DNA of 64,000 bases. Source: Paraglaciecola marina. GTDB lineage: Bacteria; Pseudomonadota; Gammaproteobacteria; Enterobacterales; Alteromonadaceae. Position 1 is the first letter of the stretch, and every line of letters starts with the position of its first letter. The notes under the pieces were generated by a model. The model made no database searches. It was given only the letters and a program-made list of their open reading frames with translations, and was not told the DNA's origin. A program made the position numbers and the translations under genes. The stretch is taken from assembly GCF_004360155.1 (NCBI RefSeq), contig NZ_SAIS01000001.1, positions 248,001 to 312,000 of the forward strand, written 5' to 3'. This document shows positions 1-9,570 of the stretch, one piece after another.

Positions 1-2
1 TT

Positions 3-137
3 AGACGTAAAGCTGAAGCTAATTTAGCCTTAGATGGCGGTGATAACTTGACTTATATCGCCCCCACCAGAGTCAACTTGTCATTGGCCCAAGAAAGGTA
101 CCCCGACATTAAATTCCACACGACCAGAGAGCACTAG
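3..137 (+). CDS. C-terminal end of an unidentified protein (partial)
   Basis: An open frame enters from the left edge and ends at a TAG at 135-137, 28 bases before argS. The 44 visible residues begin [13 protein letters not shown] and end [11 protein letters not shown] do not recognise the family. The short gap to argS and the shared strand suggest possible co-transcription. With only the tail visible no function can be assigned. Confidence 0.5.
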   Translation, partial: RRKAEANLALDGGDNLTYIAPTRVNLSLAQERYPDIKFHTTREH

Positions 138-165
138 GCCTCGAGTTTTTGAGAAAAAATTTAAA

Positions 166-1902
166 ATGAATTTACATACTTTTTTATTAGAAAAATTTAA
201 AACCGCACTTACTGCTATTGGTGCGCCAGAGGGGACTGCTGCTCCATTGAGTCGAAGTACCCGTGCTGGTTTTGGTCATTATCAATTTAATGGTGCAATG
301 GGTTTGTCTAAGGTTTTAAAGCAAAACCCTCGTGAAATTGCACAAAAAATTGTTGAAGCCGTTGATTTAGAAGCAGAAGTTGAAAAACTGGAGATTGCAG
401 GACCTGGGTTTATTAATATTCATCTAAAGCCACTGTGGTTAGCTAAGCAGTTACAAGCTGCAAATGCAGATTCGCGCTTGGGTATTGAAACAGAGCAGCC
501 TCAAAGTATCGTAGTAGATTATTCTGCCCCAAACCTTGCAAAAGAAATGCATGTTGGCCATTTACGCAGCACTATTATTGGTGATGCCGTCGCTAAAACG
601 TTAGAGTTTCTAGGTCACAAAGTGATTCGCCAAAACCATATGGGTGATTGGGGAACACAGTTTGGTATGTTACTCGCCCATCTAAACGACAAGTTAGCGG
701 CCAACGAAGTAGCAGAAACCGCATTATCCGATTTAGAAGATTTTTATCGTGCGGCTAAGGTGCGCTTTGATAATGAAGATGGCTTTGCTGACCGAGCTCG
801 CGACTATGTCGTTAAGCTACAAGGTGGCGACCCGCAATGCATGCAGCTGTGGCAAAACTTTATTGATGTATCTATTGCTCATAGTGAAGAAGTTTACGAC
901 AAGCTAAATGTTACCCTGAGCCGCGCTGATGTAATGGGTGAAAGCGCCTATAACGACGACCTTGCAGCCACAGTTGCAGAGTTAAAGTCCACAGGAATAG
1001 TCGTTGAAGACCAAGGTGCACAAGTTGCCTTTTTAGAAGAAATGGCAGATAAAGAAGGTGATCCGGCTGTTTATATTGTACAAAAATCTGGTGGAGGCTA
1101 TCTGTATGCTACAACTGATTTAGCCGCAATTCGTTACCGTAATGGTAAATTAAATGCTGATCGCACCTTAATATTTACCGATGCTCGTCAGGCACTGCAC
1201 TTTAAACAAACTGAGATAGTTGCCCGTAAAGCAGGATTTATTAATCCAGATCAAAGTTACGAACATTGCCCATTTGGCATGATGCTAGGTAATGATGGTA
1301 AACCATTTAAAACCCGTACTGGCGGCACAGTCAAATTAGCTGAATTGTTAACCGAAGCTATCGAACGTGCAGAAGTTTTGATCAACCAACGTGAGTCAGA
1401 TTTAACTGCTGATGAACGTAAAATCATTGCTAATAAAGTAGGAATTGGTGCCGTCAAGTATGCTGATTTAAGTAAGAATCGTACTACAGATTATATTTTT
1501 AACTGGGATTCAATGCTCAGCTTTGAAGGTAATACCGCGCCTTACTTACAGTACGCTTACACACGTGTTCAAAGTATTTTTAGAAAAGCCCATGCTGATG
1601 ATATTAATTTACAAGCTGATATTGTTTTAACTAAAAATCAGGAACAATTACTCGCTGTGAAATTAATGCAATACGTTGAAGCCATTAAACAAGTTTCAGC
1701 CGAAGCGACACCCCACGTGTTATGTACCTATATTTACGAACTAGCTAGCTTGTTTATGAGTTTTTATGAAGCTTGCCCAATTCTTAAAGAAGGAATAGAC
1801 GAGGGCACTAAAAATAGTCGTTTAATGTTAGCGCAATTAACCGCTAAAACCTTGCAGTCAGGATTAGACTTGTTAGGTATTGAAACCATGGAAAAAATGT
1901 AA
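166..1902 (+). CDS. argS: Arginyl-tRNA synthetase
   Basis: Class I aminoacyl-tRNA synthetase that charges tRNA-Arg with arginine in the cytoplasm. It has 578 residues, the usual bacterial length. The N-terminal Add-1 type tRNA-binding domain is followed by the HIGH-type signature at residues 129-132 (HVGH, within [13 protein letters not shown]). The KMSKS-loop equivalent reads [12 protein letters not shown], as expected for ArgRS enzymes that lack a canonical lysine motif. The C-terminal DALR anticodon-binding domain ends the protein. A strong hairpin with a T-tract follows. Identification is confident from overall sequence. Confidence 0.97.
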   Translation: MNLHTFLLEKFKTALTAIGAPEGTAAPLSRSTRAGFGHYQFNGAMGLSKVLKQNPREIAQKIVEAVDLEAEVEKLEIAGPGFINIHLKPLWLAKQLQAANADSRLGIETEQPQSIVVDYSAPNLAKEMHVGHLRSTIIGDAVAKTLEFLGHKVIRQNHMGDWGTQFGMLLAHLNDKLAANEVAETALSDLEDFYRAAKVRFDNEDGFADRARDYVVKLQGGDPQCMQLWQNFIDVSIAHSEEVYDKLNVTLSRADVMGESAYNDDLAATVAELKSTGIVVEDQGAQVAFLEEMADKEGDPAVYIVQKSGGGYLYATTDLAAIRYRNGKLNADRTLIFTDARQALHFKQTEIVARKAGFINPDQSYEHCPFGMMLGNDGKPFKTRTGGTVKLAELLTEAIERAEVLINQRESDLTADERKIIANKVGIGAVKYADLSKNRTTDYIFNWDSMLSFEGNTAPYLQYAYTRVQSIFRKAHADDINLQADIVLTKNQEQLLAVKLMQYVEAIKQVSAEATPHVLCTYIYELASLFMSFYEACPILKEGIDEGTKNSRLMLAQLTAKTLQSGLDLLGIETMEKM

Positions 1903-1938
1903 ATACACTATTTAATATTTCATAATAAATTCAAACAA

Positions 1939-1965
1939 AACGCTTCATTTATGAAGCGTTTTTTT
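1939..1965. terminator. Intrinsic terminator after argS, probably bidirectional
   Basis: A perfect 10-bp stem (AACGCTTCAT / ATGAAGCGTT) with a 2-base centre is followed by a run of T on the plus strand and preceded by A residues. It sits between convergent argS and the minus-strand rimK cluster and could serve both. Confidence 0.85.
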
Positions 1966-1987
1966 ATGGGTAAACTAAACAAGTAAT

Positions 1988-2425
1988 TTAAGCGGGCTTA
2001 CCTAATACAAACTCTAACTCAGGGTCAACAATTAATCGTCCTGACATAGCTTCTCGCCCCAGTAACATCAGATATTTCATTTCTGAGCGGTCAGTTAAAG
2101 TAAGTTCAATACTCCACTGAGTACCCGCTATCAAAATATCCGTTTCAATCACATGGCGCTTTTGTAATGTGGCATTTGAGCTTTTTACTCTACGAACGCT
2201 TTTTACTTTAGCTTCTCGCTGCACTACTTGAGACACATCGTGAATATCCGGGTGAATATCAAACTTAATCCAAGCTTCCCCCATTTTTTCAAATTCTAAG
2301 ATATTATCCACGTGTAATGATGAAGTGGTGGCGCCAGTATCAACCCTTGCTTCAAGACCATTTAAAGACAAAAAGGGCAAGTCACATAGCTCTAAAGCAC
2401 CCACTAGATGTTTGTTATTTGTCAT
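1988..2425 (-). CDS. Retropepsin-like protease of the RimK-associated family (RimB-like, Zn_protease/DUF785)
   Basis: A 145-residue protein of the family annotated as putative ATP-dependent zinc protease. Residues 28-38 contain the retroviral-aspartyl-protease-like motif VDTGATTSSLH, with candidate catalytic Asp29. A second conserved stretch near the end reads MLLGREAM, typical of this fold. It is the last gene of a three-gene minus-strand operon (rimK, M14 peptidase, this gene), 12 bases after the middle gene. In Pseudomonas a homologous small protease, RimB, modulates RimK-dependent ribosomal protein S6 glutamylation. An analogous role here is inference from synteny. Confidence 0.8.
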   Translation of the reverse strand: MTNNKHLVGALELCDLPFLSLNGLEARVDTGATTSSLHVDNILEFEKMGEAWIKFDIHPDIHDVSQVVQREAKVKSVRRVKSSNATLQKRHVIETDILIAGTQWSIELTLTDRSEMKYLMLLGREAMSGRLIVDPELEFVLGKPA

Positions 2426-2437
2426 ACACTTTACTCA

Positions 2438-3463
2438 TTAATAGACAATAGATGGTTCGTCTAATACTAGATTGTCTTGCAACAACTCTACATGTTCTGC
2501 CACAGAATCAGGTTTTCTAAAATAAGCAATGTGGTACATAGCTTCACCTTCTTGGGTAAGCGGGATGTTTTGTTTACCTATTATTACGCCTTCTTCTGGG
2601 CATATCACTGTACTTAGTTCTGTACCATAGGGGTCCGCAATGGTTGCTAAAACGCTCCCTTTAGGTACGTGATCACCAAGTTGTGCCACATGATTCACAA
2701 AGCCACTTTCTGTGGCTCTTACCCAGCCACTTTGCCTCGCAATAAATTTCGATATAGCATGGCCTTTTCGGGCTCGTTTATTGAGCATGCCCACATGGCG
2801 CATCACGCTGATGATGCCTTTTACGCCAGCTCTGATAGAAAACTCATCGTAGCGCAGTGCTTCGCCAGCCTCGTATAAAATTACTTTTACACCTAGGTCT
2901 CCAGCAGCTTGACGTAACGATCCTTCCCGTATGTCTGCATTTAACAATACTGGTAAACCAAAGGCTTCTGCCATTGCCAATGTTTCAGGGTCATCAAGGT
3001 CCGCTCTCACTTGAGGTAAGTTACTGCGATGAATAGCGCCCGTGTGTAAGTCAATACCCACATCACACTTGTTGACTATTTCTTTTATGAACAAGTTAGC
3101 TAAACGGCCCGCTAATGAGCCTTTTTTACTACCCGGAAAGCTACGATTCAAGTCTCTTCTGTCAGGTAAATAACGGCTTTGGTTTAGCACGCCGTACATA
3201 TTTACAATAGGAACGGTAATTAATGTACCGCGCATAGACTTAATGGATTTACTTTTCATTAAGCGGTTAATGATCTCAATACCATTTAGCTCATCACCAT
3301 GAATTGCACCACTAACAAACATAGTAGGGCCGTCTCGCTTGCCGCGCTGCACATGCACAGGCATAGACAAAACAGTGTCTGTATATAAAGGAGGCATAGG
3401 TAGCTCTATGCGCTTTGTCTCTCCAAGGAGAATACTCACACCACCTATTTCAAGAGGCTTCAT
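2438..3463 (-). CDS. Succinylglutamate desuccinylase/aspartoacylase-family (M14) hydrolase
   Basis: 341 residues. Zinc-ligand motifs of the AstE/AspA branch of M14 are visible: His55 and Glu58 in GAIHGDELNG, and His140 in GIDLHTG. The C-terminal portion after about residue 230 resembles the beta-barrel extension found in this family (KGSVLATIADPYG). Its ATG abuts the rimK stop codon with no intervening base, so the two are almost certainly co-translated. In this context it is a candidate hydrolase of acyl- or glutamyl-amide bonds. The substrate cannot be read from sequence, and desuccinylation of arginine-catabolism intermediates is unlikely because no ast genes are nearby. Confidence 0.85.
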   Translation of the reverse strand: MKPLEIGGVSILLGETKRIELPMPPLYTDTVLSMPVHVQRGKRDGPTMFVSGAIHGDELNGIEIINRLMKSKSIKSMRGTLITVPIVNMYGVLNQSRYLPDRRDLNRSFPGSKKGSLAGRLANLFIKEIVNKCDVGIDLHTGAIHRSNLPQVRADLDDPETLAMAEAFGLPVLLNADIREGSLRQAAGDLGVKVILYEAGEALRYDEFSIRAGVKGIISVMRHVGMLNKRARKGHAISKFIARQSGWVRATESGFVNHVAQLGDHVPKGSVLATIADPYGTELSTVICPEEGVIIGKQNIPLTQEGEAMYHIAYFRKPDSVAEHVELLQDNLVLDEPSIVY

Positions 3464-4369
3464 TTAGCCTTTTCCTTTTGTTTTGTTGCTATTAGGTTTG
3501 GCATTTTTTTCAATACACTGAATAATCATGCTTGCCACATCTTTACCTGTAGCTGTTTCGATGCCTTCAAGCCCTGGTGAAGAGTTAACTTCCATAACAA
3601 CAGGGCCAGAGCTAGCTCTGAGAATATCCACACCACACATACTTAGCCCCATGGTTTTTGCCGCATCTACAGCCGTTTTTCGTTCTGCTGGAGACAAGCG
3701 TACAATACTCGCTGAACCGCCTCTGTGTAAGTTGGAGCGAAATTCACCCGGAGCAGCTTGGCGTTTCATTGCAGCTATAACTTTGCCATCTACTACTAAA
3801 CAGCGAATATCAGCACCACCGGCTTCTTTGATATATTCTTGTACTAAAATGTTCGCTTTTAACCCCATAAAGGCTTCAATAATTGCCTCGGCAGCTTTTT
3901 GGGTATCAGCCAAAACAACGCCAATACCTTGAGTACCTTCAAGTAATTTAATAACAACTGGAGCGCCACCTACGTTTTTAATTAGGTCGTCAATTTTATC
4001 CGGATGATGTGCAAAACCAGTACGGGGCATGCCAATCCCTTTTCTAGATAACAATTGTAATGAGCGCAACTTGTCACGGGAGCGACTAATGGCTACTGAC
4101 TCATTGATACTATAGGTGCCCATCATTTCAAATTGTCTTACAACCGATGTTCCGTAAAAGGTAACCGAAGCACCAATACGTGGAATAACAGCGTCATAAT
4201 AGGGAAGAGGTTTACCATTATATCTAACCGATGGACGATTACTCGTAATGTCCATATAACAGTGCATAGTATCGACTACATCTACTTGGTGACCAAGTGA
4301 TGTTCCAGCTTCAACTAAGCGGCGAGTAGAGTAGAGTCTAGGATTCCTAGACAAGATTGCGATACGCAT
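3464..4369 (-). CDS. rimK: Ribosomal protein S6--L-glutamate ligase
   Basis: An ATP-grasp ligase of 301 residues that adds glutamate residues to the C-terminus of ribosomal protein S6. The N-terminal segment reads [18 protein letters not shown], as in E. coli RimK. The ATP-grasp core spans about residues 105-290, with [11 protein letters not shown] and the metal-binding end [13 protein letters not shown]. It is the first gene of the rimK / M14 / protease operon. Related fungal or archaeal ATP-grasp ligases act on other substrates, but full-length similarity to RimK is clear. Confidence 0.95.
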   Translation of the reverse strand: MRIAILSRNPRLYSTRRLVEAGTSLGHQVDVVDTMHCYMDITSNRPSVRYNGKPLPYYDAVIPRIGASVTFYGTSVVRQFEMMGTYSINESVAISRSRDKLRSLQLLSRKGIGMPRTGFAHHPDKIDDLIKNVGGAPVVIKLLEGTQGIGVVLADTQKAAEAIIEAFMGLKANILVQEYIKEAGGADIRCLVVDGKVIAAMKRQAAPGEFRSNLHRGGSASIVRLSPAERKTAVDAAKTMGLSMCGVDILRASSGPVVMEVNSSPGLEGIETATGKDVASMIIQCIEKNAKPNSNKTKGKG

Positions 4370-4407
4370 GATTTTTGTCCATATGTGATTTGTGGCGCAT
4401 AGTACGA

Positions 4408-4423
4408 CTAGATAATCGTCTAG
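4408..4423. promoter_or_regulatory. Small dyad in the rimK-mscS divergent region
   Basis: CTAGA / TCTAG arms separated by 6 bases lie in the 119-bp region between the divergent rimK and mscS starts. It could be an operator, but it is short and may be chance. Confidence 0.2.
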
Positions 4424-4462
4424 GTAAAGACTTATATTATTAAATAGTTACATAAGATTCTG

Positions 4463-4468
4463 TATAAT
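4463..4468 (+). promoter_or_regulatory. Candidate -10 element upstream of mscS
   Basis: A perfect TATAAT lies 20 bases before the mscS start. The sequence 17 bases further upstream (TTAAAT) is only a weak -35 match. No clear Shine-Dalgarno precedes the ATG at 4489, so the transcript would have a very short leader. Confidence 0.4.
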
Positions 4469-4488
4469 CCATTTTTTATCATCGATAC

Positions 4489-5346
4489 ATGAAAAAGTCA
4501 TTAATGGAACACGTTTACCTCATTTTGCAGAACCAGTTTATTCTCACATTTTCTCTAGTATTTATCGCTCTTTCGACTAAATATTTATCGGTTAAATGGT
4601 TGCGTAGCCACGCCAAAAGTAAAGGGGCTGATAAACGTGATTTAGTGAATAATGTTAAGAACTTTCTGAATTTTGTTCTTATTGTACTGATACTCGGTAT
4701 TTGGTCAGATGAAATTCAAAAGTTTGCTTTTTCAATTGCGGCATTTTCTGTTGCCATAGTATTAGCGACCCGAGAGTTTATTCAATGTGTAATTGGCTTC
4801 TTTTACTTAGTCTCTACTCGCCCATTTAGAATTGGAGACTGGATAGAAGTAGGTGAGTTTGTTGGTGAAGTGTCGGCAACCGATTGGATCAAGAGCACGC
4901 TGTTAGAAGTGAATATAGAAAATTACGAATATACGGGTAAAACCTTGTTTATTCCTAACAATAAATTAATTACTAGCCCAATTAAAAACCTAAATTTCTT
5001 AAAACGCTATGCTACTCACCACTTTATTATTACCAGGGACCAAAGCGTAAACCCCTTTGTCTTTATTGAAAAAATAGTAGAAAATGCCAAAGCATACTGT
5101 GAAGATTTTTATGACGTAGCAGTGCGTTATAATCAAATGATAGAAAGACGTTTAGATGTACCCATTACAGGTCCTGATCCCAAAATAAAAGTATCTACCA
5201 CTGAGCTAGGTGACACAGAAATAGAAATTACAATTTTCTGTCCAACAGAAAGAGCCATTGAAATTGAACAAGCAATTTACGCAGACTTTATGCGCCATTG
5301 GTATGCTCAAAAAGATAAATTGAAAGAATTAGCTATAGAAAGTTAA
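4489..5346 (+). CDS. Small-conductance mechanosensitive channel family protein
   Basis: 285 residues. The N-terminal half has about three hydrophobic segments (around residues 10-35, 55-75 and 80-105). The pore-lining helix is followed by the MscS-type beta domain signature (FRIGDWIEVGEFVGEVSAT) and a cytoplasmic mixed alpha/beta domain. It belongs to the MscS superfamily, which releases solutes on hypo-osmotic shock. Compared with E. coli MscS (286 residues) the length fits, but sequence is closer to the generic mechanosensitive ion channel family than to MscS itself. An ATG five codons in (4504) is an alternative start. Confidence 0.85.
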   Translation: MKKSLMEHVYLILQNQFILTFSLVFIALSTKYLSVKWLRSHAKSKGADKRDLVNNVKNFLNFVLIVLILGIWSDEIQKFAFSIAAFSVAIVLATREFIQCVIGFFYLVSTRPFRIGDWIEVGEFVGEVSATDWIKSTLLEVNIENYEYTGKTLFIPNNKLITSPIKNLNFLKRYATHHFIITRDQSVNPFVFIEKIVENAKAYCEDFYDVAVRYNQMIERRLDVPITGPDPKIKVSTTELGDTEIEITIFCPTERAIEIEQAIYADFMRHWYAQKDKLKELAIES

Positions 5347-5427
5347 TTCTAGTTTTGAGCGCTGTTATTAGTAGCTAAAATCCGTTAAAATCGCCGCCCT
5401 TTTATACTGAGACTATCTCGATAATTT

Positions 5428-6526
5428 ATGTTTGAAATAAACCCAGTAAACAACGCTATAGCCGATATACGCCGACGTGCCTTGTCGCTTCGGGGGTATC
5501 TTTGACTATGATCAAAAGAAAGAACGCCTTGAAGAAGTAAACCGCGAATTAGAAAGTCCCGACGTTTGGAATGAACCCGAACGTGCTCAGGCACTTGGAA
5601 AAGAAAAGGTTGCCTTAGAATTAGTGGTCGAAACCATTGATGTGTTAGACCAAGGTACTGAAGATGTTGAAGGCTTAGTTGAATTAGCTGTAGAAGCAGA
5701 AGACCAAGATACCTTTGATGAAGCTGAATCTGAATTAGCAGAGCTAATCAAAAAGCTAGAAGTACTTGAATTCAGACGTATGTTTTCTGGCCCCAATGAT
5801 GCTAACGATGGTTACATTGATATCCAGTCAGGCTCTGGCGGTACAGAAGCCCAAGATTGGGCCAATATGTTATTGCGTATGTATTTACGCTGGGGCGAAG
5901 CCCATGGCTTTAAAACAGAATTAATTGAAGTTTCAGATGGTGACGTAGCAGGTATTAAAAGTGCCACTATACGCTTTAGTGGTGATTATGCCTTTGGCTG
6001 GTTACGCACAGAAACTGGCGTACATCGCCTAGTACGTAAATCTCCCTTTGATTCGGGTAGCAGGCGTCATACTTCTTTTGCCTCTGTGTTTTCATATCCA
6101 GAAGTAGATGACGATATCGAAATTGAAATTGATCCCTCTGATTTACGCATTGATACCTATCGTGCATCAGGTGCGGGTGGGCAACACGTAAACAGAACAG
6201 ACTCAGCGGTACGTATTACCCACGAGCCCACCAATATAGTGGTGCAGTGTCAAAATGACCGCTCGCAACATAAAAATAAAGCCCAAGCCATGAAGCAACT
6301 TAAGGCAAAGCTGTATGAGCATGAGATGCTGAAACAGAATGAAGAAAAACAAACTATGGAAGATGGCAAGTCTGACATAGGGTGGGGCAGTCAAATTCGC
6401 TCGTATGTATTAGATGACTCACGAATTAAAGATTTACGAACTGGGGTAGAAACCCGCAACACACAAGCCGTACTAGACGGTGATTTAGATAAATTTATAC
6501 AAGCCAGTTTAAAATCTGGCTTGTAA
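5428..6526 (+). CDS. prfB: Peptide chain release factor 2, with +1 programmed frameshift
   Basis: RF2 recognises UGA and UAA and triggers peptide release. The zero frame starts at ATG 5428 and encodes 25 residues up to CTT, then an in-frame TGA at 5503-5505. A +1 shift at CTT-T reads on as GACTATGATCAA from 5504, giving a 365-residue protein, the E. coli length. The shift site CGGGGGTATCTTTGAC carries the G-rich Shine-Dalgarno-like stimulator just upstream. The stop-recognition tripeptide SPF (in RKSPFDSG) and the catalytic GGQ (in GAGGQHVNR) are present. Followed 34 bases later by lysS, as in E. coli. Expression is expected to be autoregulated: low RF2 gives slow UGA reading and more frameshifting. 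Confidence 0.97.
5490..5506 (+). promoter_or_regulatory. prfB programmed +1 frameshift site
   Basis: The run CGGGGG (internal SD-like), spacer TAT, slippery codon CTT and stop TGA followed by C match the conserved bacterial RF2 recoding signal. The only change from the E. coli version in the SD-like run is the first base. Confidence 0.95.
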
Positions 6527-6560
6527 AACACAACAAATTACAGAGATACCAGGAAAGTCG

Positions 6561-8105
6561 ATGACCGATCAAAACCAAGATGAAAACAAATTAATTGCAG
6601 AGCGCCGTACTAAACTTTCTCAAATACGAGAAAACTGCAAATCTAATGGTTTCCCTAACGACTTTCGTCGTGAATTTTACAGCGATGAACTACATAAAGA
6701 GTTCGGTGAGCACGAAAAATCAGCCTTAGAAGAACTTGGCAAAGTGGTAAGTATCGCTGGGCGTATTTTGGCTAAGCGTGGTCCCTTCTTGTTGTTGCAA
6801 GACATGACTGGTCGTATTCAATCTTATGCATCGAAAGATACCCAAAAAGATATTAAAGCCCGATTTGGCAGTTTGGATATTGGCGACATTATTGGTGTTA
6901 AAGGTGAGTTACATAAATCCGGTAAAGGGGATTTATATGTCAACATGACTGAATATCAGTTGTTAACTAAGTCTTTACGCCCACTGCCTGAAAAATTCCA
7001 CGGTCTGGCCGATCAAGAAACAAAATATCGCCAGCGCTATGTAGATTTGATCACCAATGAGCAAACTCGCGATACGTTTATGATCCGCAGTAAAGTGGTA
7101 AGTGGTATTCGTAACTTTTTAACCGAGCGCAACTTTATGGAAGTTGAAACGCCTATGTTGCAAGTTATACCAGGTGGTGCAACAGCTAAGCCTTTCACTA
7201 CACACCATAATGCGTTAGATATTGATATGTATTTACGTATAGCGCCAGAGTTGTACTTAAAGCGTTTGGTTGTAGGTGGCTTTGAGCGCGTATTCGAAAT
7301 AAACCGTAACTTCAGAAACGAAGGTTTGTCGACTCGTCATAACCCTGAGTTCACCATGTTAGAGTTTTATCAGTCTTATGCTGACTATCACGACTTGATG
7401 AACCTTACCGAAGAAATGCTACGTAAAGTGGCACAAGATGTTTTAGGTACCACAATAATTAAGAATACTACTAAAGACGCTGAAGGCAATGTGGTAAGTG
7501 AAGTGGATTATGATTTTGGTCAGCCATTTACACGCTTAACCATGAATGAGGCTGTCTTAAAGTATTGGCCAGAAGCTAACGCAGAAGCTATTAACGACCC
7601 AGAAAATCACTTGCCAGAGCTAAAAGCTATGGCCAAGCAACTACACATAAAAGAGCCAGAAGTCGAAGGTATTTGGGGTGCAGGTAAATACTTGTGTGAG
7701 ATTTTTGAAGCCACAGCTGAAGAAAAACTCGACCAACCTACCTTTATCACGGCTTACCCTTGGGAAGTATCTCCATTGGCTCGCCGAAACGACGACAATG
7801 CCTTCATTACAGACCGCTTTGAGTTCTTCGTTGGCGGTCGTGAGCTAGCCAATGGTTTCTCAGAGCTTAATGACGCAGAAGACCAAGCTGCGCGCTTCCG
7901 CAAACAAGTGGAAGAAAAAGACGCCGGTGACGACGAAGCGATGCATTTTGATGAAGATTACATACGCGCTCTAGAATATGGTTTACCGCCTACAGCAGGT
8001 GAAGGAATTGGTATTGATCGTTTAGTGATGTTGTTTACCGACAGCCCAACCATTAAAGATGTGATTTTGTTCCCGCACATGAAGCCTGAAGTTCCAGCGG
8101 AATAG
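6561..8105 (+). CDS. lysS: Lysyl-tRNA synthetase, class II
   Basis: 514 residues. It has an N-terminal OB-fold anticodon-binding domain (about residues 60-145, beginning [14 protein letters not shown]) and a class II catalytic core. Motif 2 is visible in [15 protein letters not shown], with the following [11 protein letters not shown], and motif 3 in [13 protein letters not shown] near the end. It charges tRNA-Lys with lysine. The prfB-lysS arrangement is conserved in enterobacteria and supports co-transcription. A strong terminator follows. Confidence 0.97.
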   Translation: MTDQNQDENKLIAERRTKLSQIRENCKSNGFPNDFRREFYSDELHKEFGEHEKSALEELGKVVSIAGRILAKRGPFLLLQDMTGRIQSYASKDTQKDIKARFGSLDIGDIIGVKGELHKSGKGDLYVNMTEYQLLTKSLRPLPEKFHGLADQETKYRQRYVDLITNEQTRDTFMIRSKVVSGIRNFLTERNFMEVETPMLQVIPGGATAKPFTTHHNALDIDMYLRIAPELYLKRLVVGGFERVFEINRNFRNEGLSTRHNPEFTMLEFYQSYADYHDLMNLTEEMLRKVAQDVLGTTIIKNTTKDAEGNVVSEVDYDFGQPFTRLTMNEAVLKYWPEANAEAINDPENHLPELKAMAKQLHIKEPEVEGIWGAGKYLCEIFEATAEEKLDQPTFITAYPWEVSPLARRNDDNAFITDRFEFFVGGRELANGFSELNDAEDQAARFRKQVEEKDAGDDEAMHFDEDYIRALEYGLPPTAGEGIGIDRLVMLFTDSPTIKDVILFPHMKPEVPAE

Positions 8106-8135
8106 CTGTTTGTATGGTTTCGTATTATCGTGATG

Positions 8136-8159
8136 AGGACGCTTAGGCGTCCTTTTTTT
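8136..8159 (+). terminator. Intrinsic terminator after lysS
   Basis: AGGACGC / GCGTCCT stem with a TTAG loop followed by a run of T. Located 30 bases after the lysS stop. Confidence 0.9.
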
Positions 8160-8929
8160 ATGTTTACCGTATCGGAAAGAATACTAGCTGAGTAGGCGCT
8201 TTGCCCACAGGCCGCGCTTCGCGTTAAGGCATTCCGATATACACATTCAGAGATTAAGGAGTCACTAGACTTTAAATTGTGAGGATATGTTGAATTAATT
8301 GACTTTGAATATAGAGATTATATTGAAATTTACTTTCATCTAATCACTGTGCTGCCATCAATTCTTCGTGTCGTTATCATCTTTTTATTCAAAAGGGGGA
8401 GCTGACTTGGTTACATTTGTTTTCTATTTTAATCATTATGTGAACTCGTGCCTAGGTTTTAGCTTTTCGTAAAGGTAATAGTAAACGCCATTCTCGATTT
8501 AGGAGCAGTGCATATATAGGTACGTTTTTTTCTGTATACATAGCAGACGTAACTCCTAGTTGGTTTCTAAGCCGAGTCCCTTTTTTAGAAAATCTCAATT
8601 GGAATGAGTCTGCTGAACATTAGTAGATTGAACCCTGTTACTTTTTCATGTCTTCCTACGTCATTTTTTTGTTACTCCTAACTAGCTCCTCATGTAAAAA
8701 TTACATTTTTTGTGAAATCTTGTCTTGATTGGGTTTGTTTAGCTTTTCAGGCTTTTTCTTGAATAGGTTTGTTTTTGATTGATTTGCACTCATAAATAAG
8801 GGGTTTGATGTGTATTTTGATTGAAAAGTGTTCGCTTTCGTTTTAGGCATGGGCTTTGCTCTTGGTTATGTGAATGCAACGCTGCTAACGCGGCTTTATT
8901 TCACTTTAATTTTCTAAGAGCTAATTTAA
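8160..8929. other. 770-bp gene-poor interval between lysS and the outer-membrane gene
   Basis: No frame of convincing length on either strand. The first 170 bases contain a core-site-like GCGTTAAGGC at 8221-8230 followed at once by a truncated pseudogene fragment (8231-8327). The rest (8328-8929) is AT-rich and contains no recognised gene. It presumably includes the promoter of the downstream outer-membrane protein. Confidence 0.6.
8231..8327 (+). pseudogene. Truncated copy of a small cassette-like gene (copy 1)
   Basis: These 97 bases align without gaps to 52445-52541, with 74 identities by hand count. Translated in the matching frame it reads FRYTHSEIKESLDFKL, then a TGA stop at 8279-8281, then GYVELIDFEYRDYIE. 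Homology to the other copy stops abruptly after TATATTGAA, so only the N-terminal third survives. It is preceded by GCGTTAAGGC, which resembles the right core of an integron attachment site in 6 of 7 positions. No protein family recognised. Confidence 0.6.
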
Positions 8930-9508
8930 ATGAAACACAAAACTAAAATTCTATCTAGCCTAACAGCCATTGCACATGCTACGTCTTTTAATTCTTTTGC
9001 ACAAAGCAATTCAAATGAGGATCTTAACGGCAGTGGATTTTATTTAGGTGGTAATTATGGTTATCTAAGAGTTGAAGGTGACGATGACTTTGATGAAGAT
9101 AAGAATGTTTTTGAAGGAATTGTTGGGTATCGCTTCAATCAATATATTGCATTAGAAGGTAGCTACATTAATTTTGGTGACTATGGCACAGATATAGCCC
9201 GCGCTGATGTTGATGGTTATACTGCCGCCATTAAAGGTACCTTGCCAATTAACGATACTTTTTTGTTATTTGTAAAAGCTGGGCAATTATGGTCTGAAAC
9301 TGACTACAACGCATTAGATTACAACAGAACCGTTGACGATGAGAGTGTGTTTCTTGGTGGTGGTGTTGCAGTTAATATTACTTCTAACTTTGTTTTGAAT
9401 GCTACTTATAGTGTTTATGACACTAGTTTAGAATTTGATGACGTTGATGATGAAAACTTTGATACGGATTTTAAACAGGCTAGTGTCGGTTTTGAATATC
9501 GTTTCTAA
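8930..9508 (+). CDS. Outer-membrane beta-barrel protein (OmpA/porin-like, small)
   Basis: 192 residues with an N-terminal signal peptide ending near FNSFAQS. The mature part is an alternating-residue barrel that begins SGFYLGGNYGYLRV and ends in the outer-membrane consensus ASVGFEYRF with terminal Phe. It resembles the outer membrane beta-barrel domain family (Pfam OMP_b-brl). Predicted loops are very acidic (for example GDDDFDEDK and DDVDDENFDTDF), which may reflect a marine or divalent-cation-rich environment. Function unknown. It lacks a C-terminal peptidoglycan-binding OmpA domain. Confidence 0.8.
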   Translation: MKHKTKILSSLTAIAHATSFNSFAQSNSNEDLNGSGFYLGGNYGYLRVEGDDDFDEDKNVFEGIVGYRFNQYIALEGSYINFGDYGTDIARADVDGYTAAIKGTLPINDTFLLFVKAGQLWSETDYNALDYNRTVDDESVFLGGGVAVNITSNFVLNATYSVYDTSLEFDDVDDENFDTDFKQASVGFEYRF

Positions 9509-9519
9509 TTAAAACGAAT

Positions 9520-9553
9520 GTTAAGTCATCAGAAATTAAACTGATGACTTAAC
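9520..9553. terminator. Bidirectional hairpin between convergent genes
   Basis: Perfect 13-bp stem GTTAAGTCATCAG / CTGATGACTTAAC with an 8-base loop. There is no long T-tract. It sits between the outer-membrane gene and the convergent exonuclease gene. Confidence 0.65.
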
Positions 9554-9570
9554 TCCTTAGCATTGCTTTG

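Noticed and set aside
5385-5594. Minus-strand frame across the prfB frameshift region
   Set aside because: It overlaps the recoding signal and the conserved RF2 N-terminus on the other strand, with no gene features.
8881-8900. GCTGCTAACGCGGC as an additional integron core-like sequence upstream of the outer-membrane gene
   Set aside because: It lacks a partner site and a dyad; the match is short and may be chance.
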